Shown: positions 30,281 through 39,900, numbered from the stretch's first letter. The stretch: 64,000 nt of DNA from Chryseobacterium nakagawai (GCF_900637665.1 NZ_LR134386.1:1170501-1234500); one strand, 5' to 3'. Numbers and translations: made by a program. Notes: a model not told the origin generated them from the letters alone.

Positions 30281-30288
30281 TAACTTTG
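30281..30288 (+). promoter_or_regulatory. -7 element of the methionine aminopeptidase gene
   Basis: TAACTTTG fits TAnnTTTG. The -33 region is only T-rich. It lies 61 bases before the ATG. Confidence 0.5.
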
Positions 30289-30349
30289 TATTTTTCAATA
30301 GCTAACACTTCTTAGTATTGAAATTCAAATCCAACCCAAAAATAAAATC

Positions 30350-31114
30350 ATGTCAATTACCAACGACGATCAGTTAATCGGAATGCAGAAAGTGAGTGAA
30401 GCGGTTGCTTATACCTTGAAAGAGATGAAGCAATACGCTCAGCCAGGGATGACCACAAAGGAGCTTGATGAATACGGTGCTAAAATACTTGCTGATTTCG
30501 GAGCTAAGTCTGCACCTTATCTTACCTACGGATTTCCCGGATGGACTTGCATCAGTGTAGATAACGAATTTTGCCACGGGATTCCCACAGATCAAAGAGT
30601 TTTGAAGGAAGGTGACCTCATTAACATAGATGTTTCTGCAGAGCTCAACGGATATTGGGCTGATAATGGAGGATCCTTTGTGATTGGGGAAGACATTCAT
30701 CAGCATCAGACATTGGTAAATGCTTCTAAAGATATTCTTCAAAAAGCAATTGATAATATAAAAGGGGGTGTGAAAATAGCAGATATCGGATTTTTAATGG
30801 AGACCGAAGCAAAGAAGAGAGGTTTTAAAGTCATTAAAAATCTTGGCGGACATGGTGTAGGAAGAAGTTTACATGAACAGCCCGATGAATTACTGAATTA
30901 TAAAAACCGTTTCGATACCAGACGTTTTAAGAAAAATTCTGTAGTGGCAATTGAAACATTTATCTCTACTTCCTCAAATCTTGCTGTAGAATTAAAAGAT
31001 GGCTGGACGATGGTAGGGAACAAAGGCGGCTATATGGCACAACATGAACATACCATTTTGATCACCGATGGAAAGCCTGTCATTTTAACTGAAATGAATG
31101 GAATCTTGAATTAA
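30350..31114 (+). CDS. map: methionine aminopeptidase, type I
   Basis: Removes the initiator methionine from nascent proteins in the cytosol, using two metal ions. The 254-aa length is typical of type Ia enzymes. Metal ligands are visible as Asp in LINIDVSAE, Asp in GYWADNGGSF, His in GGHGVGRSLHEQP, Glu in AIETFIST and Glu in HEHTILI. The substrate loop CHGIPTDQRVLKEGD is also present. The second metal-binding segment (WADNGGSF) differs from the DTSxTF of the usual housekeeping enzyme, so this may be an accessory paralogue. It stands alone. Confidence 0.92.
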   Translation: MSITNDDQLIGMQKVSEAVAYTLKEMKQYAQPGMTTKELDEYGAKILADFGAKSAPYLTYGFPGWTCISVDNEFCHGIPTDQRVLKEGDLINIDVSAELNGYWADNGGSFVIGEDIHQHQTLVNASKDILQKAIDNIKGGVKIADIGFLMETEAKKRGFKVIKNLGGHGVGRSLHEQPDELLNYKNRFDTRRFKKNSVVAIETFISTSSNLAVELKDGWTMVGNKGGYMAQHEHTILITDGKPVILTEMNGILN

Positions 31115-31228
31115 TATTTCATCCCAACTTCTGAACATATTTTAATGATTAATTCTGTTTATCCAATAAATAGAAAGGTAGACATTTTGTCTTTAACGTT
31201 GAAATTTCTCAATTAAAACCGTATAAAA

Positions 31229-31720
31229 ATGATCAGTGAAAAGAACTTGAAGGTTATCGAAAATTTCATTCAGATATTTGATAGCAATATCTATCGTAAA
31301 AAAGAAATATTGATGGATATCGATCAGGTGCACCGTGACTTATTTTACATTAAAAAAGGAGTGGCCAGGATCTTTTACTATGACGATAAAGCACAGGATC
31401 ATACCCATTGGATCAGTTCAGATCATAGTTTTATAGCTCTTTTTTCAAGCGTATTGTCCGGAAAGGCGGCTCAACATTTTGAAATGGAAAGTATCGGACC
31501 AAAGATTACCCAGGACTTTTTACTCCTAGGTTCCAATGAAGATCACTTTATCCCCGTTGAATTATGCAAAAGAGTGATTGATGCTTTACCTAATGTAAAG
31601 TCACTTACCTATAAAATGTACACCAAGTACGATCACGCTGAAAACCATTGTAATTTTGGAAACACAGAACTTGTTTTGAGTGATATAGTTCATTGGATGT
31701 TACACGCTAGAAATAAGTAA
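31229..31720 (+). CDS. Crp/Fnr-like cyclic-nucleotide-binding protein without HTH
   Basis: A 163-aa protein with the cyclic-nucleotide-binding fold of Crp/Fnr regulators (residues 10-120): YRKKEILMDIDQVHRDLFYIKKGVARIFYYDD is the region around 22-53 and gives the typical turn and strand pattern. The C-terminal helix-turn-helix is not recognisable; the end is short and helical. Bacteroidota have many such Crp-like proteins of about 190 aa. This one is shorter, so it may be a non-DNA-binding member or a truncated one. It is monocistronic, with a weak terminator after it. Confidence 0.75.
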   Translation: MISEKNLKVIENFIQIFDSNIYRKKEILMDIDQVHRDLFYIKKGVARIFYYDDKAQDHTHWISSDHSFIALFSSVLSGKAAQHFEMESIGPKITQDFLLLGSNEDHFIPVELCKRVIDALPNVKSLTYKMYTKYDHAENHCNFGNTELVLSDIVHWMLHARNK

Positions 31721-31741
31721 AAAAATGCTCCTGTTAAAAAT

Positions 31742-31771
31742 AAGGTTGTTTCTTAGGAAGCTGCCTTTTTT
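31742..31771 (+). terminator. probable terminator after the Crp-like gene
   Basis: An imperfect stem (31742-31752 with 31756-31767, one bulge and one mismatch) is followed by a T-run. Confidence 0.5.
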
Positions 31772-31865
31772 GTAGATCAATAATTGAAACCCTTGATTGT
31801 AAAATTGTTAATCAGCAAATACTTTCCTATATTTAGAGAACAAAATCATTCAGAAACTATTCACT

Positions 31866-33398
31866 ATGAAAAAAGTTCTTTTAGCTATTCTGGGAATTCT
31901 CATTATTCTTGCTGCTGTCGTATTAATTAAAACTTACACCTATCCTTTTAAGAAAAATCCGTCAGGAGCAGGGGAAGGATGGAAACCTGTAAAAAATGAC
32001 TCCGCAGTATCACGATTTTCCGGAGGGATAAAAATTCCTACCGTTTCTACCGGAAGTTTAGGCGAATTTAATTATGAACCTTTTGACCGGTTTAAGGAAT
32101 ATTTAAAAGCTACTTATCCATTAGTCTATCAAAATACTGAAAACGTAGAGATTAATAAATACGGATTGGTTTTCAGGCTTAAAGGAAGTAATCCAACATT
32201 AGAACCTATATTGTTTCTATCTCATATGGATGTAGTGCCTCCGGGGGATGCTGATATTAAAAATACCGCTGAAAATATCTTCAGACCGGATGATAAACCA
32301 TCAGAACCTGTGGCCAAAGTTGCGGAAGACTGGGATTTTTCCCCTTTTTCCGGAGCTGTTGCTAACGGGAGAATTTATGGAAGAGGAGCAATAGATATGA
32401 AAGGAATGCTTTTCTCTTTAATGGAGTCTATGAATAACCTTATTAAAAGCAAACAAATTCCTCAGAGAGATATTTATTTAGCCTTTGGTTTTGATGAAGA
32501 AGTGGGAGGAAAGAACGGAGCTATGCAGATTGCAGATTACTTTAAGAAAAAAGGGTTGAAGTTCGATGCAGTATATGATGAAGGCGGACTGATTATGCGA
32601 AAAGGAAATGTAGCAGGGGTAGAGGCTGATGTTGCTGTAGTAGGTTGTGCTGAAAAAGGATTCCTTTCTGCCAAAATAAAAGTAAAAGGATTGGGTGGGC
32701 ATTCCTCAATGCCTCCTATGGAAAGTGCTATCGGAAAAGCTGCAGTCATTATGCAAAAGCTGGAAGACGATCAGATGAAACCAGAGATAACCCCATTAAT
32801 TAAAGAATTTTTTGATAATATTGGCGGTGCTATGCCTTTTACGACAAGAATGGCACTGGCTAACCAATGGCTTTTAAGACCGGTACTGATCTCGCAGCTT
32901 ACCAAAAGTAATACCACCAATGCATTGGTACGAACCACAACAGCTTTAACAATGATGAAAGGAAGTGACGGAACCAATGTACTTTCTCCCGAAGTTGAAT
33001 TTGTGGTTAATTTCAGGCTTCTTCCCGGAAATACTGTAAAAGATGTTAGGGATCATATTGCAAAAGCAACCAAAGGTTTTGATGTTGAAGTAGAGGAAAT
33101 TGATAATACAAGAGAAGCATCAGCACTATCTTCATCGAATACCAAAGCATTCAAACTGATCGAAGCAGGAGTAAAAGAAATTTATCCTGAAGCCATTGTT
33201 TCCCCTTATCTCACCATGGCCGGAACAGACGCCGGGAAATATGAAATTGTAAGCAAAAACGTCTACAGATTCATGCCGATCAGAATCAACAGTGCGGAAC
33301 AGCAAAGCATCCACAGTACCAATGAATATCTAAGTATAGAAAACTATCTGAAGATGATCCATTATTTTGAATTTATGATGAAAAATTATGATAAGTAA
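31866..33398 (+). CDS. M20-family zinc peptidase, membrane anchored
   Basis: A 510-aa protein with an N-terminal hydrophobic segment (residues 4-23) that acts as a signal anchor. Metal-site motifs of the M20/M25/M40 family follow: FLSHMDVVPPGD, YGRGAIDMKG, FGFDEEVGG and, late in the protein, GTDAGKYE with a final His (SIHSTNEYL). The dimerisation domain lies between the zinc-site halves (about 265-390). The length and the acidic insert after MDVVPPGD resemble carboxypeptidase-S-like members. It probably trims peptides in the periplasm. The substrate is unknown. Confidence 0.9.
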   Translation: MKKVLLAILGILIILAAVVLIKTYTYPFKKNPSGAGEGWKPVKNDSAVSRFSGGIKIPTVSTGSLGEFNYEPFDRFKEYLKATYPLVYQNTENVEINKYGLVFRLKGSNPTLEPILFLSHMDVVPPGDADIKNTAENIFRPDDKPSEPVAKVAEDWDFSPFSGAVANGRIYGRGAIDMKGMLFSLMESMNNLIKSKQIPQRDIYLAFGFDEEVGGKNGAMQIADYFKKKGLKFDAVYDEGGLIMRKGNVAGVEADVAVVGCAEKGFLSAKIKVKGLGGHSSMPPMESAIGKAAVIMQKLEDDQMKPEITPLIKEFFDNIGGAMPFTTRMALANQWLLRPVLISQLTKSNTTNALVRTTTALTMMKGSDGTNVLSPEVEFVVNFRLLPGNTVKDVRDHIAKATKGFDVEVEEIDNTREASALSSSNTKAFKLIEAGVKEIYPEAIVSPYLTMAGTDAGKYEIVSKNVYRFMPIRINSAEQQSIHSTNEYLSIENYLKMIHYFEFMMKNYDK

Positions 33399-33587
33399 TG
33401 CAGAGTTCGTGGAGAATAGAAAAGTAATCGTAAACTCTGTTACTAACAAAATATTGACAAGCCGAAGCGACTTGAGCACGCAGTATTAACATTTATGCTG
33501 ATTGTTGATTACAATCTTTTAGCCTGTCTCTATTTTCTTCTTTTTCAAAAAAAATATTATGCGTCAAGTTTTGTCGCATTACGGTAA

Positions 33588-33595
33588 TAGCTTTG
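33588..33595 (+). promoter_or_regulatory. -7 element that decides a start
   Basis: TAGCTTTG fits TAnnTTTG, with TTTG 14 bases upstream at 33570-33573. The TTG at 33593 that would lengthen the gene lies inside this element. Confidence 0.55.
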
Positions 33596-33616
33596 TCATA
33601 TCAAAATTATAGAGCT

Positions 33617-34312
33617 ATGGAATTGCCACTTTACTTAAACTTTAACGACTTTGAAAACCATTATTATGATCATCTTGAAAAATGGTTTGAAGAATATTAT
33701 AATGCTAGTGAAGCAGATTACCTGAAAACGTTGGCAAGTATGTATAGTCCTTATGTATACTACAATTTTGCTGATGAGAGCCTGCAGGCAGATGCTACCA
33801 TTGAAATCAAAGACTGTTTCTTCCCTTATCATGAGAAAATCGGGATTTCTTTCTGTACAGGTTGTGAAAATGGTACCTCACCCAAAAAAGGAATGAATCA
33901 CGTTTTTGAATGGAAAAACATTTCCATGATGGAATACGCTCAGCATATTTTGGACAAGATCAATCGCCATTGCTCAAAAAATAAAGATGCCCTGAGTGGC
34001 AGTAAAAATATCCTGGATTACATCAATGATTATGATATTGTGACTTCCCGCGAAGGTGCAGGATATTGTATCAGCTACAACAGCCATCAGATGACCATTC
34101 CTTTTCTTAAGGCTTATCTTCCTTATTATGGGCAGACGGTAGACATGGCACTATATAGGGATTTTATATTTTCCATTGTACAAATTGCAGAGTTTATTGA
34201 TCAGAAATTAAAAACAATTCAGGCTTTTGAACATACCATTTATGCCCAGTCAAGAGCCGAAGCCAAATTCAAGGTACAGATGAGCCGCCAGTTTCTGACC
34301 CTATGCAATTAA
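33617..34312 (+). CDS. hypothetical cytosolic protein
   Basis: A 231-aa protein that starts MELPLYLNFNDFE. It has no signal peptide or membrane segments and is rich in Tyr, Phe and His. Cys residues occur in GISFCTGCENG (C-x2-C) and later single positions, but there is no clear metal site. I do not recognise a family. The start is chosen because the longer frame begins in the promoter. It is monocistronic, with a terminator 58 bases after the stop. Confidence 0.65.
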   Translation: MELPLYLNFNDFENHYYDHLEKWFEEYYNASEADYLKTLASMYSPYVYYNFADESLQADATIEIKDCFFPYHEKIGISFCTGCENGTSPKKGMNHVFEWKNISMMEYAQHILDKINRHCSKNKDALSGSKNILDYINDYDIVTSREGAGYCISYNSHQMTIPFLKAYLPYYGQTVDMALYRDFIFSIVQIAEFIDQKLKTIQAFEHTIYAQSRAEAKFKVQMSRQFLTLCN

Positions 34313-34369
34313 AATTTTACACCAACATTCATACTTAATTATATTGCGGAGAATCTATATTTTCCAACG

Positions 34370-34400
34370 AAAATCCTAGCCATTACTGACTAGGATTTTT
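34370..34400. terminator. bidirectional terminator
   Basis: A 10-bp stem AAAATCCTAG/CTAGGATTTT (34370-34379 with 34390-34399) lies between two convergent genes. Confidence 0.85.
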
Positions 34401-34411
34401 TATAGATAAAC

Positions 34412-35242
34412 TTAATCAAGGTGATCCTGATCCGTTGTCTCTTTCTTTTTATAAGGAATGTTCCAGACGAGGTCTGCCGCAATATAATGAACTCCTCCGT
34501 GCTGAATACTTTTGCTGCCCCTGATCAGATCATCCATATAACCGATATCCACTGTGAAAGGAGAATTGGGAATATTGAACATATAGTAAGCAGCCAGCCG
34601 CAATTCACGGTATCCAAAAGAGTTCCAGTGTTGGTCATGCTCATTGAGATGACTAATGGAAAACAACGCTTCAGCACTTAATGCCAGCTTTTGATTATTC
34701 TTAGGAGATAGATTATAGGTTAACTGGCTTTTGATCCGGGTTCTCAATTGAAAATCTTCATCCACTTTATGAAAATCAGCATCAAAGAACTTTCTGAATT
34801 CCTGTCGAACCGTATTTTTAAGCTTTAGATTTTTCCCAAGATCAAAAGTATAGGCATAGCGCCCATAAATTCTGAATTCCTGTTCTATACCTTCTTTTTC
34901 ATAAGGAGCTTCTTTATCATATTCAGGCTGTCGGCGGTAGCTTAAAGCATAACTGTATTGCTGATGAGGTGCAAAAGAGTGATAAAACTCGTGGTTTAAT
35001 ACAAAAATAGCCTGTTTTGCAAACAAATTATTGTTATCCAGAGTACTTTTACGTCCTATCGCAACATAGCTCATCGTTTGTTTCTTTCCCAAAGAATCCA
35101 GATTACGTTTCACCCCAAAAGCTGACCAAAAGGCGGTCTTGGCATCCCCTAATCCAGGCGGACTGATCTGTGCTTTTACAAGGCTTCCTAAACAACCTGT
35201 TATACCTAAAATAATAAAAAATTTTCTTATACCGAACATCAT
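34412..35242 (-). CDS. DUF2490-like outer-membrane beta-barrel protein
   Basis: A 276-aa protein with a signal peptide ending near LVKAQIS. Many alternating hydrophobic/aromatic strands follow, such as QQYSYALSYRRQ, LKLKNTVRQEFRKFF and RTRIKSQLTYNLS, and the last strand ends near ADLVWNIPY. This pattern fits DUF2490 proteins, predicted small outer-membrane barrels of unknown role. The family name comes from the overall pattern and is not certain. Either Met1 or Met2 can be the start. A candidate -7 element lies 89 bases upstream. Confidence 0.65.
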   Translation of the reverse strand: MMFGIRKFFIILGITGCLGSLVKAQISPPGLGDAKTAFWSAFGVKRNLDSLGKKQTMSYVAIGRKSTLDNNNLFAKQAIFVLNHEFYHSFAPHQQYSYALSYRRQPEYDKEAPYEKEGIEQEFRIYGRYAYTFDLGKNLKLKNTVRQEFRKFFDADFHKVDEDFQLRTRIKSQLTYNLSPKNNQKLALSAEALFSISHLNEHDQHWNSFGYRELRLAAYYMFNIPNSPFTVDIGYMDDLIRGSKSIQHGGVHYIAADLVWNIPYKKKETTDQDHLD

Positions 35243-35330
35243 GATAACTGCTTTACGATTATTAATGGCTGCGAAATCATAAGGTTAGATAAAAATATCA
35301 GCGATACGCAGAGAAAATATGTGGTCAAAA

Positions 35331-35338
35331 CAAATTTA
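35331..35338 (-). promoter_or_regulatory. candidate -7 element of the DUF2490-like gene
   Basis: Minus strand reads TAAATTTG (TAnnTTTG). No matching -33 element is at the right distance. Confidence 0.4.
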
Positions 35339-35470
35339 TGAGACTTTATGAATAGAATGTTTATTCAAACATCTTAAATACTGTTTAAAAACATGACAAA
35401 ATAACTGCCTCATTTAGGAAAGATTTAGGAACAATAAGTATACTTGATAAATATTTGCAGGATTAAAATT

Positions 35471-36385
35471 TTATTCAATTCCGAGTTTTTCTTTTGAACA
35501 ATCAATATAAATTTTATGGTTTAAAAAGATCTTATTACCCAACATTCCTGACATTCCTGAAAACTTCATCAACATATATTGACTTTGAGAAAATCCCTCC
35601 ACGTAGGTTACTTCACTCAATGGAAGATCTTTATTACTAAACCGGATAGTGTTATGTGTTTTTGTAGTATATGTTGTTAAAATATTTGGCCTTGATTGGG
35701 CTTTTTCTATTATAACTTTTGATTGTGGTAGTCTTAAACTTTTCCAGTTTTCTTTATTCGTCAGCAATTCATAAGCACTGGTTCCGGAGTCATACAGAAA
35801 CTTTTCATCTTTTCCTTTTAAATTTCCGTGAATAACAATTTTCCTCTTTGTAAATTTAAAATCAATAAGAGTATTTTGAAACTCATCTGGTTCCTTAGAG
35901 AGATTGAAAACAACATTATTATCCTTGAAATTAATCAAAGTTTTTCGATCTTCAAGAATATCAGCGCCAAGAGTTCCAATGATTTTTACAGGATTATTTT
36001 TTTCCAAATTTTTTCCTGCATTGGATATTTTGATTTTGCGTGACGTAATTTTTGTTTTGCCAATATAAAATGAGGTGATAGCCTGCTCATCTTTGGTGGT
36101 AATCCCTTTCAGTAATGGTATCGCTTTATTATAAAATTCTGTATAAACAGCTCCTGTATCGAATTGGAGATAATAAGTAATAGTGTCTTTTGGGAAATGT
36201 ATGGGAATAAGCAATGCGTTTTTATCTTCTCCAATCCATTTGATAGGGATTGGTCCACTTTCGTTGTCTACTCTTAAGTAATTCTTTTCCGGAGTAAATT
36301 TTTGGTTAAAATAGAGGTATCCGCCTATTCCTGTAATGGCAATGATAATTAAAACATATAGCGCAATTCCCTTTAGTATTTTCAT
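35471..36385 (-). CDS. membrane-anchored bilobal aspartic-protease-like protein
   Basis: A 304-aa protein with an N-terminal hydrophobic anchor (residues 6-26). Two halves have the same plan. The first has FDTGA (Asp76) followed by IGTLGADILEDRKTLINF (136-153). The second has YDSGTS (Asp199) followed by SGMLGNKIFLNHKIYIDC (279-296). A D-T/S-G motif followed by a G-x-LG-x-x-x-L strand is the signature of pepsin/retropepsin folds, and having both in one chain implies an internal dimer. Protease activity is inferred, not shown. It lies 87 bases downstream of a membrane-linked XRE regulator on the same strand. Confidence 0.7.
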   Translation of the reverse strand: MKILKGIALYVLIIIAITGIGGYLYFNQKFTPEKNYLRVDNESGPIPIKWIGEDKNALLIPIHFPKDTITYYLQFDTGAVYTEFYNKAIPLLKGITTKDEQAITSFYIGKTKITSRKIKISNAGKNLEKNNPVKIIGTLGADILEDRKTLINFKDNNVVFNLSKEPDEFQNTLIDFKFTKRKIVIHGNLKGKDEKFLYDSGTSAYELLTNKENWKSLRLPQSKVIIEKAQSRPNILTTYTTKTHNTIRFSNKDLPLSEVTYVEGFSQSQYMLMKFSGMSGMLGNKIFLNHKIYIDCSKEKLGIE

Positions 36386-36472
36386 GCTGATTTTTTATGC
36401 AAGATTCGGAAATCCCTTATTATTTTTACATGAAAACAATGCGACAATTTTACGACATTTCTATGTCTTTAT

Positions 36473-37015
36473 TTATAAGAAATTGGTTTTCAATTTTATA
36501 CTTAACTCCTGGATTTTGTTCAGACTGATTCCATTCATAATGATAATAAATAATTTCAGCCCTAAAAATAGGATTAAAGGAATGATAAACAGTGGAAATG
36601 TAAACGGAAATAACTTTTGAATAAACGGACTGATAATCATTAAAACCGAAAAAATTACCGATATAATAATCTGGATACAAAGAATGCTTTTTCCAAGCTC
36701 TCTATTTTTTAAATCCCTCGTCTGATAGGTTAAAACAGCTGGAATAATAATACCTCCATATGGTATAATAAGACCAGCCAAAGCAGAAAAATTGATCTTT
36801 TTAGCTCTTTGAACATCAATTACTTCTTTTGCTGTTGTAATAAGATCTTCCGGTTGAACATTTAAAGCCTGGGCAAGTGCTTTTAAGGTAAATCCTTTTA
36901 GAATATTTCCGGCTTCAATTCTCTGAACTGTTCGAAGGGAAAGTCCCGAACTCTCAGCAAGTTCATTTTGTGTCATATTCATGCGCTCTCGCAAAACTTT
37001 AACCTGGTTTTCCAT
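36473..37015 (-). CDS. XRE regulator with C-terminal membrane helices
   Basis: A 180-aa protein. Residues 5-60 form an XRE helix-turn-helix (RMNMTQNELAESSGLSLRTVQRIEAG is the region 11-36). The remainder has about four hydrophobic segments (78-97, 110-128, 138-160 and a short tail) and includes IIPYGGIIIPAVLTYQTRD, resembling DUF4870. Such membrane-tethered regulators could sense envelope state. It is followed on the same strand by the aspartic-protease-like gene, so the two may act together. No promoter with a consensus -7 was found upstream. Confidence 0.8.
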   Translation of the reverse strand: MENQVKVLRERMNMTQNELAESSGLSLRTVQRIEAGNILKGFTLKALAQALNVQPEDLITTAKEVIDVQRAKKINFSALAGLIIPYGGIIIPAVLTYQTRDLKNRELGKSILCIQIIISVIFSVLMIISPFIQKLFPFTFPLFIIPLILFLGLKLFIIIMNGISLNKIQELSIKLKTNFL

Positions 37016-37371
37016 GATCTGTCAACTATAACTGTCCTGCTAATTTAAAAAAAGGACAAAAATTTTAATACAATAAACTTCTAAATTTAAAATCTTCAAT
37101 TGTGGATAACTTGTTAATAAAATATTGATAAAATGTGAATAAGTCCATTTTTTATTTTAAAACATATCGTAAACCTCCTTTTAGAAAGGGATAGTGAAAT
37201 TTATAAACAGAAATGAGATATTCATAAATATCTATTTTATTAAGATATTTTTAAAAGGTGAATGATGATTTTTATCTTTTATTTAGAATAATTCAAATTA
37301 ATATTGCGAGAAAAATTGTTTATCCTTTATTTTGCATTTTTATTTATAATTATTTTAAATAAGGCTGAAAA
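37016..37371. other. intergenic region with a DnaA-box sequence
   Basis: This 356-base, very AT-rich region lies between divergent genes. It contains TGTGGATAA at 37101-37109, the reverse complement of the perfect DnaA box TTATCCACA, in a run of AT-rich near-copies. No gene was found here, and the promoters of the two flanking genes must lie within it. Confidence 0.5.
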
Positions 37372-39843
37372 ATGATACGATCAAGTGAATGTGAGCTTCT
37401 GATGAAGTCGATAACCCATGCCCATGAAGCAGAACAGGATGATGTTTTAACAAATAATATAGTACAATGGTCTAAACCATTTCTGATTTTCTTCTTTTCC
37501 CTAATAAGTTTAACTCAACTCTATGCGCAGGATCTGCAAGGCGGAATAACCGGTAAGATCAATATGGTGGACGGACAGCCTTTAAGAGCAATCTCCGTCT
37601 CATTATTGGAAGCAGATCGCCAGACACTGACAGACGATGAGGGATACTATCGTTTTACCAATATAAACGCAGGCTCCTATACCTTAAAACTACAAATCTT
37701 AGGATCTAAAGAAATACGTATTCCTGTTGACGTAAAAGCAGGAGAAAGTACCATACTGGATTATCAACTTACGAAAGAAAATATTCAGGCCATACAGGAA
37801 GTGGTTATCATGAAAAATGTCAACAGATTTTCTAAGAAAGAAAGTGGATTTGTGGCAAGACTGCCTTTAAAGAACCTGGAAAATCCTCAGGTTTATAATA
37901 CGGTCACTAAGGAACTTTTTCAGGAACAGGTTGCTGTAGACCTGGGAAGTATTTCTAAAAATGTACCGGGAGCCGGAGTTCCCATGATTGCGAATCAGGG
38001 AAGAGTGACATTCCGTTCAAGAGGATTTGAAACAGAGCCTAATGCAAGAAATGGAGTAGCCGGAGCTGCTTTTTCAGTAATAGATCCTGTCAACTTAGAG
38101 CGTATTGAAGCGATAAAAGGACCTTCTGCTACTTTATTTGGAAAGAGTGTGGCTAGCAGCTATGGTGGTGTGTATAACCGTGTAACAAAAAAGCCTTACA
38201 ATAAGTTTGGAGGTGAAGTGGGATATGTTGGCGGAAGCTGGGATTATAATCGATTGACAGTAGATGTAAATACTCCTGTGAATAAAGACAGAACAGCACT
38301 TTTCCGTCTTAATGCTGCCGGAACATTTGAAAAAAGCTTTCAAGACTTAGGGTTTACGAACTCGCTGGCAATTGCCCCAAGTTTTTCTTATCAGATCAAC
38401 GATCGTATGTCGCTTCTTTTGGATGTAGAGTTTAATCAGGCAAAAGGAACCTCAGTAGTGCGCTTTAATCCTTATACAGGAAGCAACAAAACTCAGTCTA
38501 TTGCAGATATGAAGTTCCCTTACTATAAAAATTTCCTGGGTGATGATCTTGCTTATGAAACGCAAATGATGAATATCTTTGCTCAACTTAATTATAAAGT
38601 ATCAGAAAATTGGACCTCCCAGACGATTATATCCCGTGCAAGGTCCACAATCAATGGATATATTTCTGCCATTAACGGGAAGACAGATTCTACCGCAAGT
38701 GCTCAGGTAATGGTAGGAACAACTTCATTTATTGCAACGAATATTCAGCAGAACTTTATCGGAGATTTCCATATTGGACGTTTCAGAAACAGAATGGTTG
38801 TAGGATTGGATTACTATAATAATTCTAATCATTTTGACCGTTATCATACCAATACAAAGGTGTTTAACTTTGTTCATCCATCGGCAGATTTTAGAGTCAA
38901 CCGTAATACAATCGATGCCCTTACTGCAACTTCTGTTGTTAGAAAAGAAAATAACAGTGACAATACCTATGCGGCCTACGTATCAAATGTCTTCAATGTA
39001 ACAGATCAGTTAATGGTAATGACCAGTTTGAGGGTAGACAGATTCCAGTTTAAGGGAGTTTACGACATTACTACAGGTCAGATAAAAGGAGGCTTAAGTA
39101 ACAGTGGAACCCAAGCAGGGCCTTATGCGCAGACAGCACTTTCTCCTAAGCTGGGACTTGTATATGAAATACTGAAAAATAAAGTTTCCCTGTTTGGAAA
39201 CTATATGAACGGTTTCAATAATGTAAGTGGAGTAGATATTAATGGAAATTCATTTAAGCCTGAATATGCCAACCAATTGGAATTTGGGGTAAAAGGAGAT
39301 CTTTTCAATCATAGACTTGTGGGAACGTTGAGTTATTACAATATCCGTGTTGATAATATTTTGAGAACCAATCCGGATGACATCAACTATTCTATACAGG
39401 ATGGAACTCAATTGAGTAAAGGATTTGAAGCAGAATTAACAGCCAATCCTTTTGATGGACTAAATATCGTAGCAGGATATGCTTATAATGATAGTAAATT
39501 TACAAATGCCAATCCTTCTGTTGACGGATTAAGACCAGCATTGTCAGGTCCGGCAAACATGTTCAATTTCTGGATAAGCTACAGAATTCCACAAGGTAAA
39601 TTAAAAGGCCTTGGAATAGGAGGAGGAGGAAATATGGGATCATCTTCCTATCAAACCAATACACAAACAGCTAAAGTCATTATTCCTTCTTATACAATGC
39701 TAGATCTAGGGATTTTCTATGACCAGCCGAAATATAGAGTAGGATTGAAATTTGATAATATCACTAATGAAAAAGCTTGGTCGGTGCGTTTAACGCCGCA
39801 GGCACCAGCTCGTTTCTTAGGAAGCGTTTCCTTGAAATTCTAA
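37372..39843 (+). CDS. TonB-dependent siderophore receptor
   Basis: An 823-aa outer-membrane active transporter. A hydrophobic signal core (about 33-50, ending LYAQD) is preceded by an unusually long polar N-region, so the true start could be an internal one. A carboxypeptidase-regulatory-like (plug-preceding) domain follows (about 57-130), then the plug (170-270, with IKGPSATLFGKS) and a 22-strand barrel to the terminal F (VSLKF). The plug style matches FhuA/FecA-type ferri-siderophore receptors. The ligand is not deducible. It is convergent with a DUF4198-like gene. Confidence 0.88.
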   Translation: MIRSSECELLMKSITHAHEAEQDDVLTNNIVQWSKPFLIFFFSLISLTQLYAQDLQGGITGKINMVDGQPLRAISVSLLEADRQTLTDDEGYYRFTNINAGSYTLKLQILGSKEIRIPVDVKAGESTILDYQLTKENIQAIQEVVIMKNVNRFSKKESGFVARLPLKNLENPQVYNTVTKELFQEQVAVDLGSISKNVPGAGVPMIANQGRVTFRSRGFETEPNARNGVAGAAFSVIDPVNLERIEAIKGPSATLFGKSVASSYGGVYNRVTKKPYNKFGGEVGYVGGSWDYNRLTVDVNTPVNKDRTALFRLNAAGTFEKSFQDLGFTNSLAIAPSFSYQINDRMSLLLDVEFNQAKGTSVVRFNPYTGSNKTQSIADMKFPYYKNFLGDDLAYETQMMNIFAQLNYKVSENWTSQTIISRARSTINGYISAINGKTDSTASAQVMVGTTSFIATNIQQNFIGDFHIGRFRNRMVVGLDYYNNSNHFDRYHTNTKVFNFVHPSADFRVNRNTIDALTATSVVRKENNSDNTYAAYVSNVFNVTDQLMVMTSLRVDRFQFKGVYDITTGQIKGGLSNSGTQAGPYAQTALSPKLGLVYEILKNKVSLFGNYMNGFNNVSGVDINGNSFKPEYANQLEFGVKGDLFNHRLVGTLSYYNIRVDNILRTNPDDINYSIQDGTQLSKGFEAELTANPFDGLNIVAGYAYNDSKFTNANPSVDGLRPALSGPANMFNFWISYRIPQGKLKGLGIGGGGNMGSSSYQTNTQTAKVIIPSYTMLDLGIFYDQPKYRVGLKFDNITNEKAWSVRLTPQAPARFLGSVSLKF

Positions 39844-39868
39844 AATAAGGTTTTAATAATTGATAATA

Positions 39869-39900
39869 AAAAGTCCCGGATTCATAGATTCGGGACTTTT
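39869..39900. terminator. terminator after the TonB receptor gene
   Basis: A 10-bp stem AAAAGTCCCG/CGGGACTTTT (39869-39878 with 39891-39900). A- and T-runs on both sides allow it to work in both directions. Confidence 0.85.

Noticed and set aside
37016..37371. Possible replication origin
   Set aside because: There is only one perfect DnaA box and no dnaA, dnaN or gidA genes nearby.
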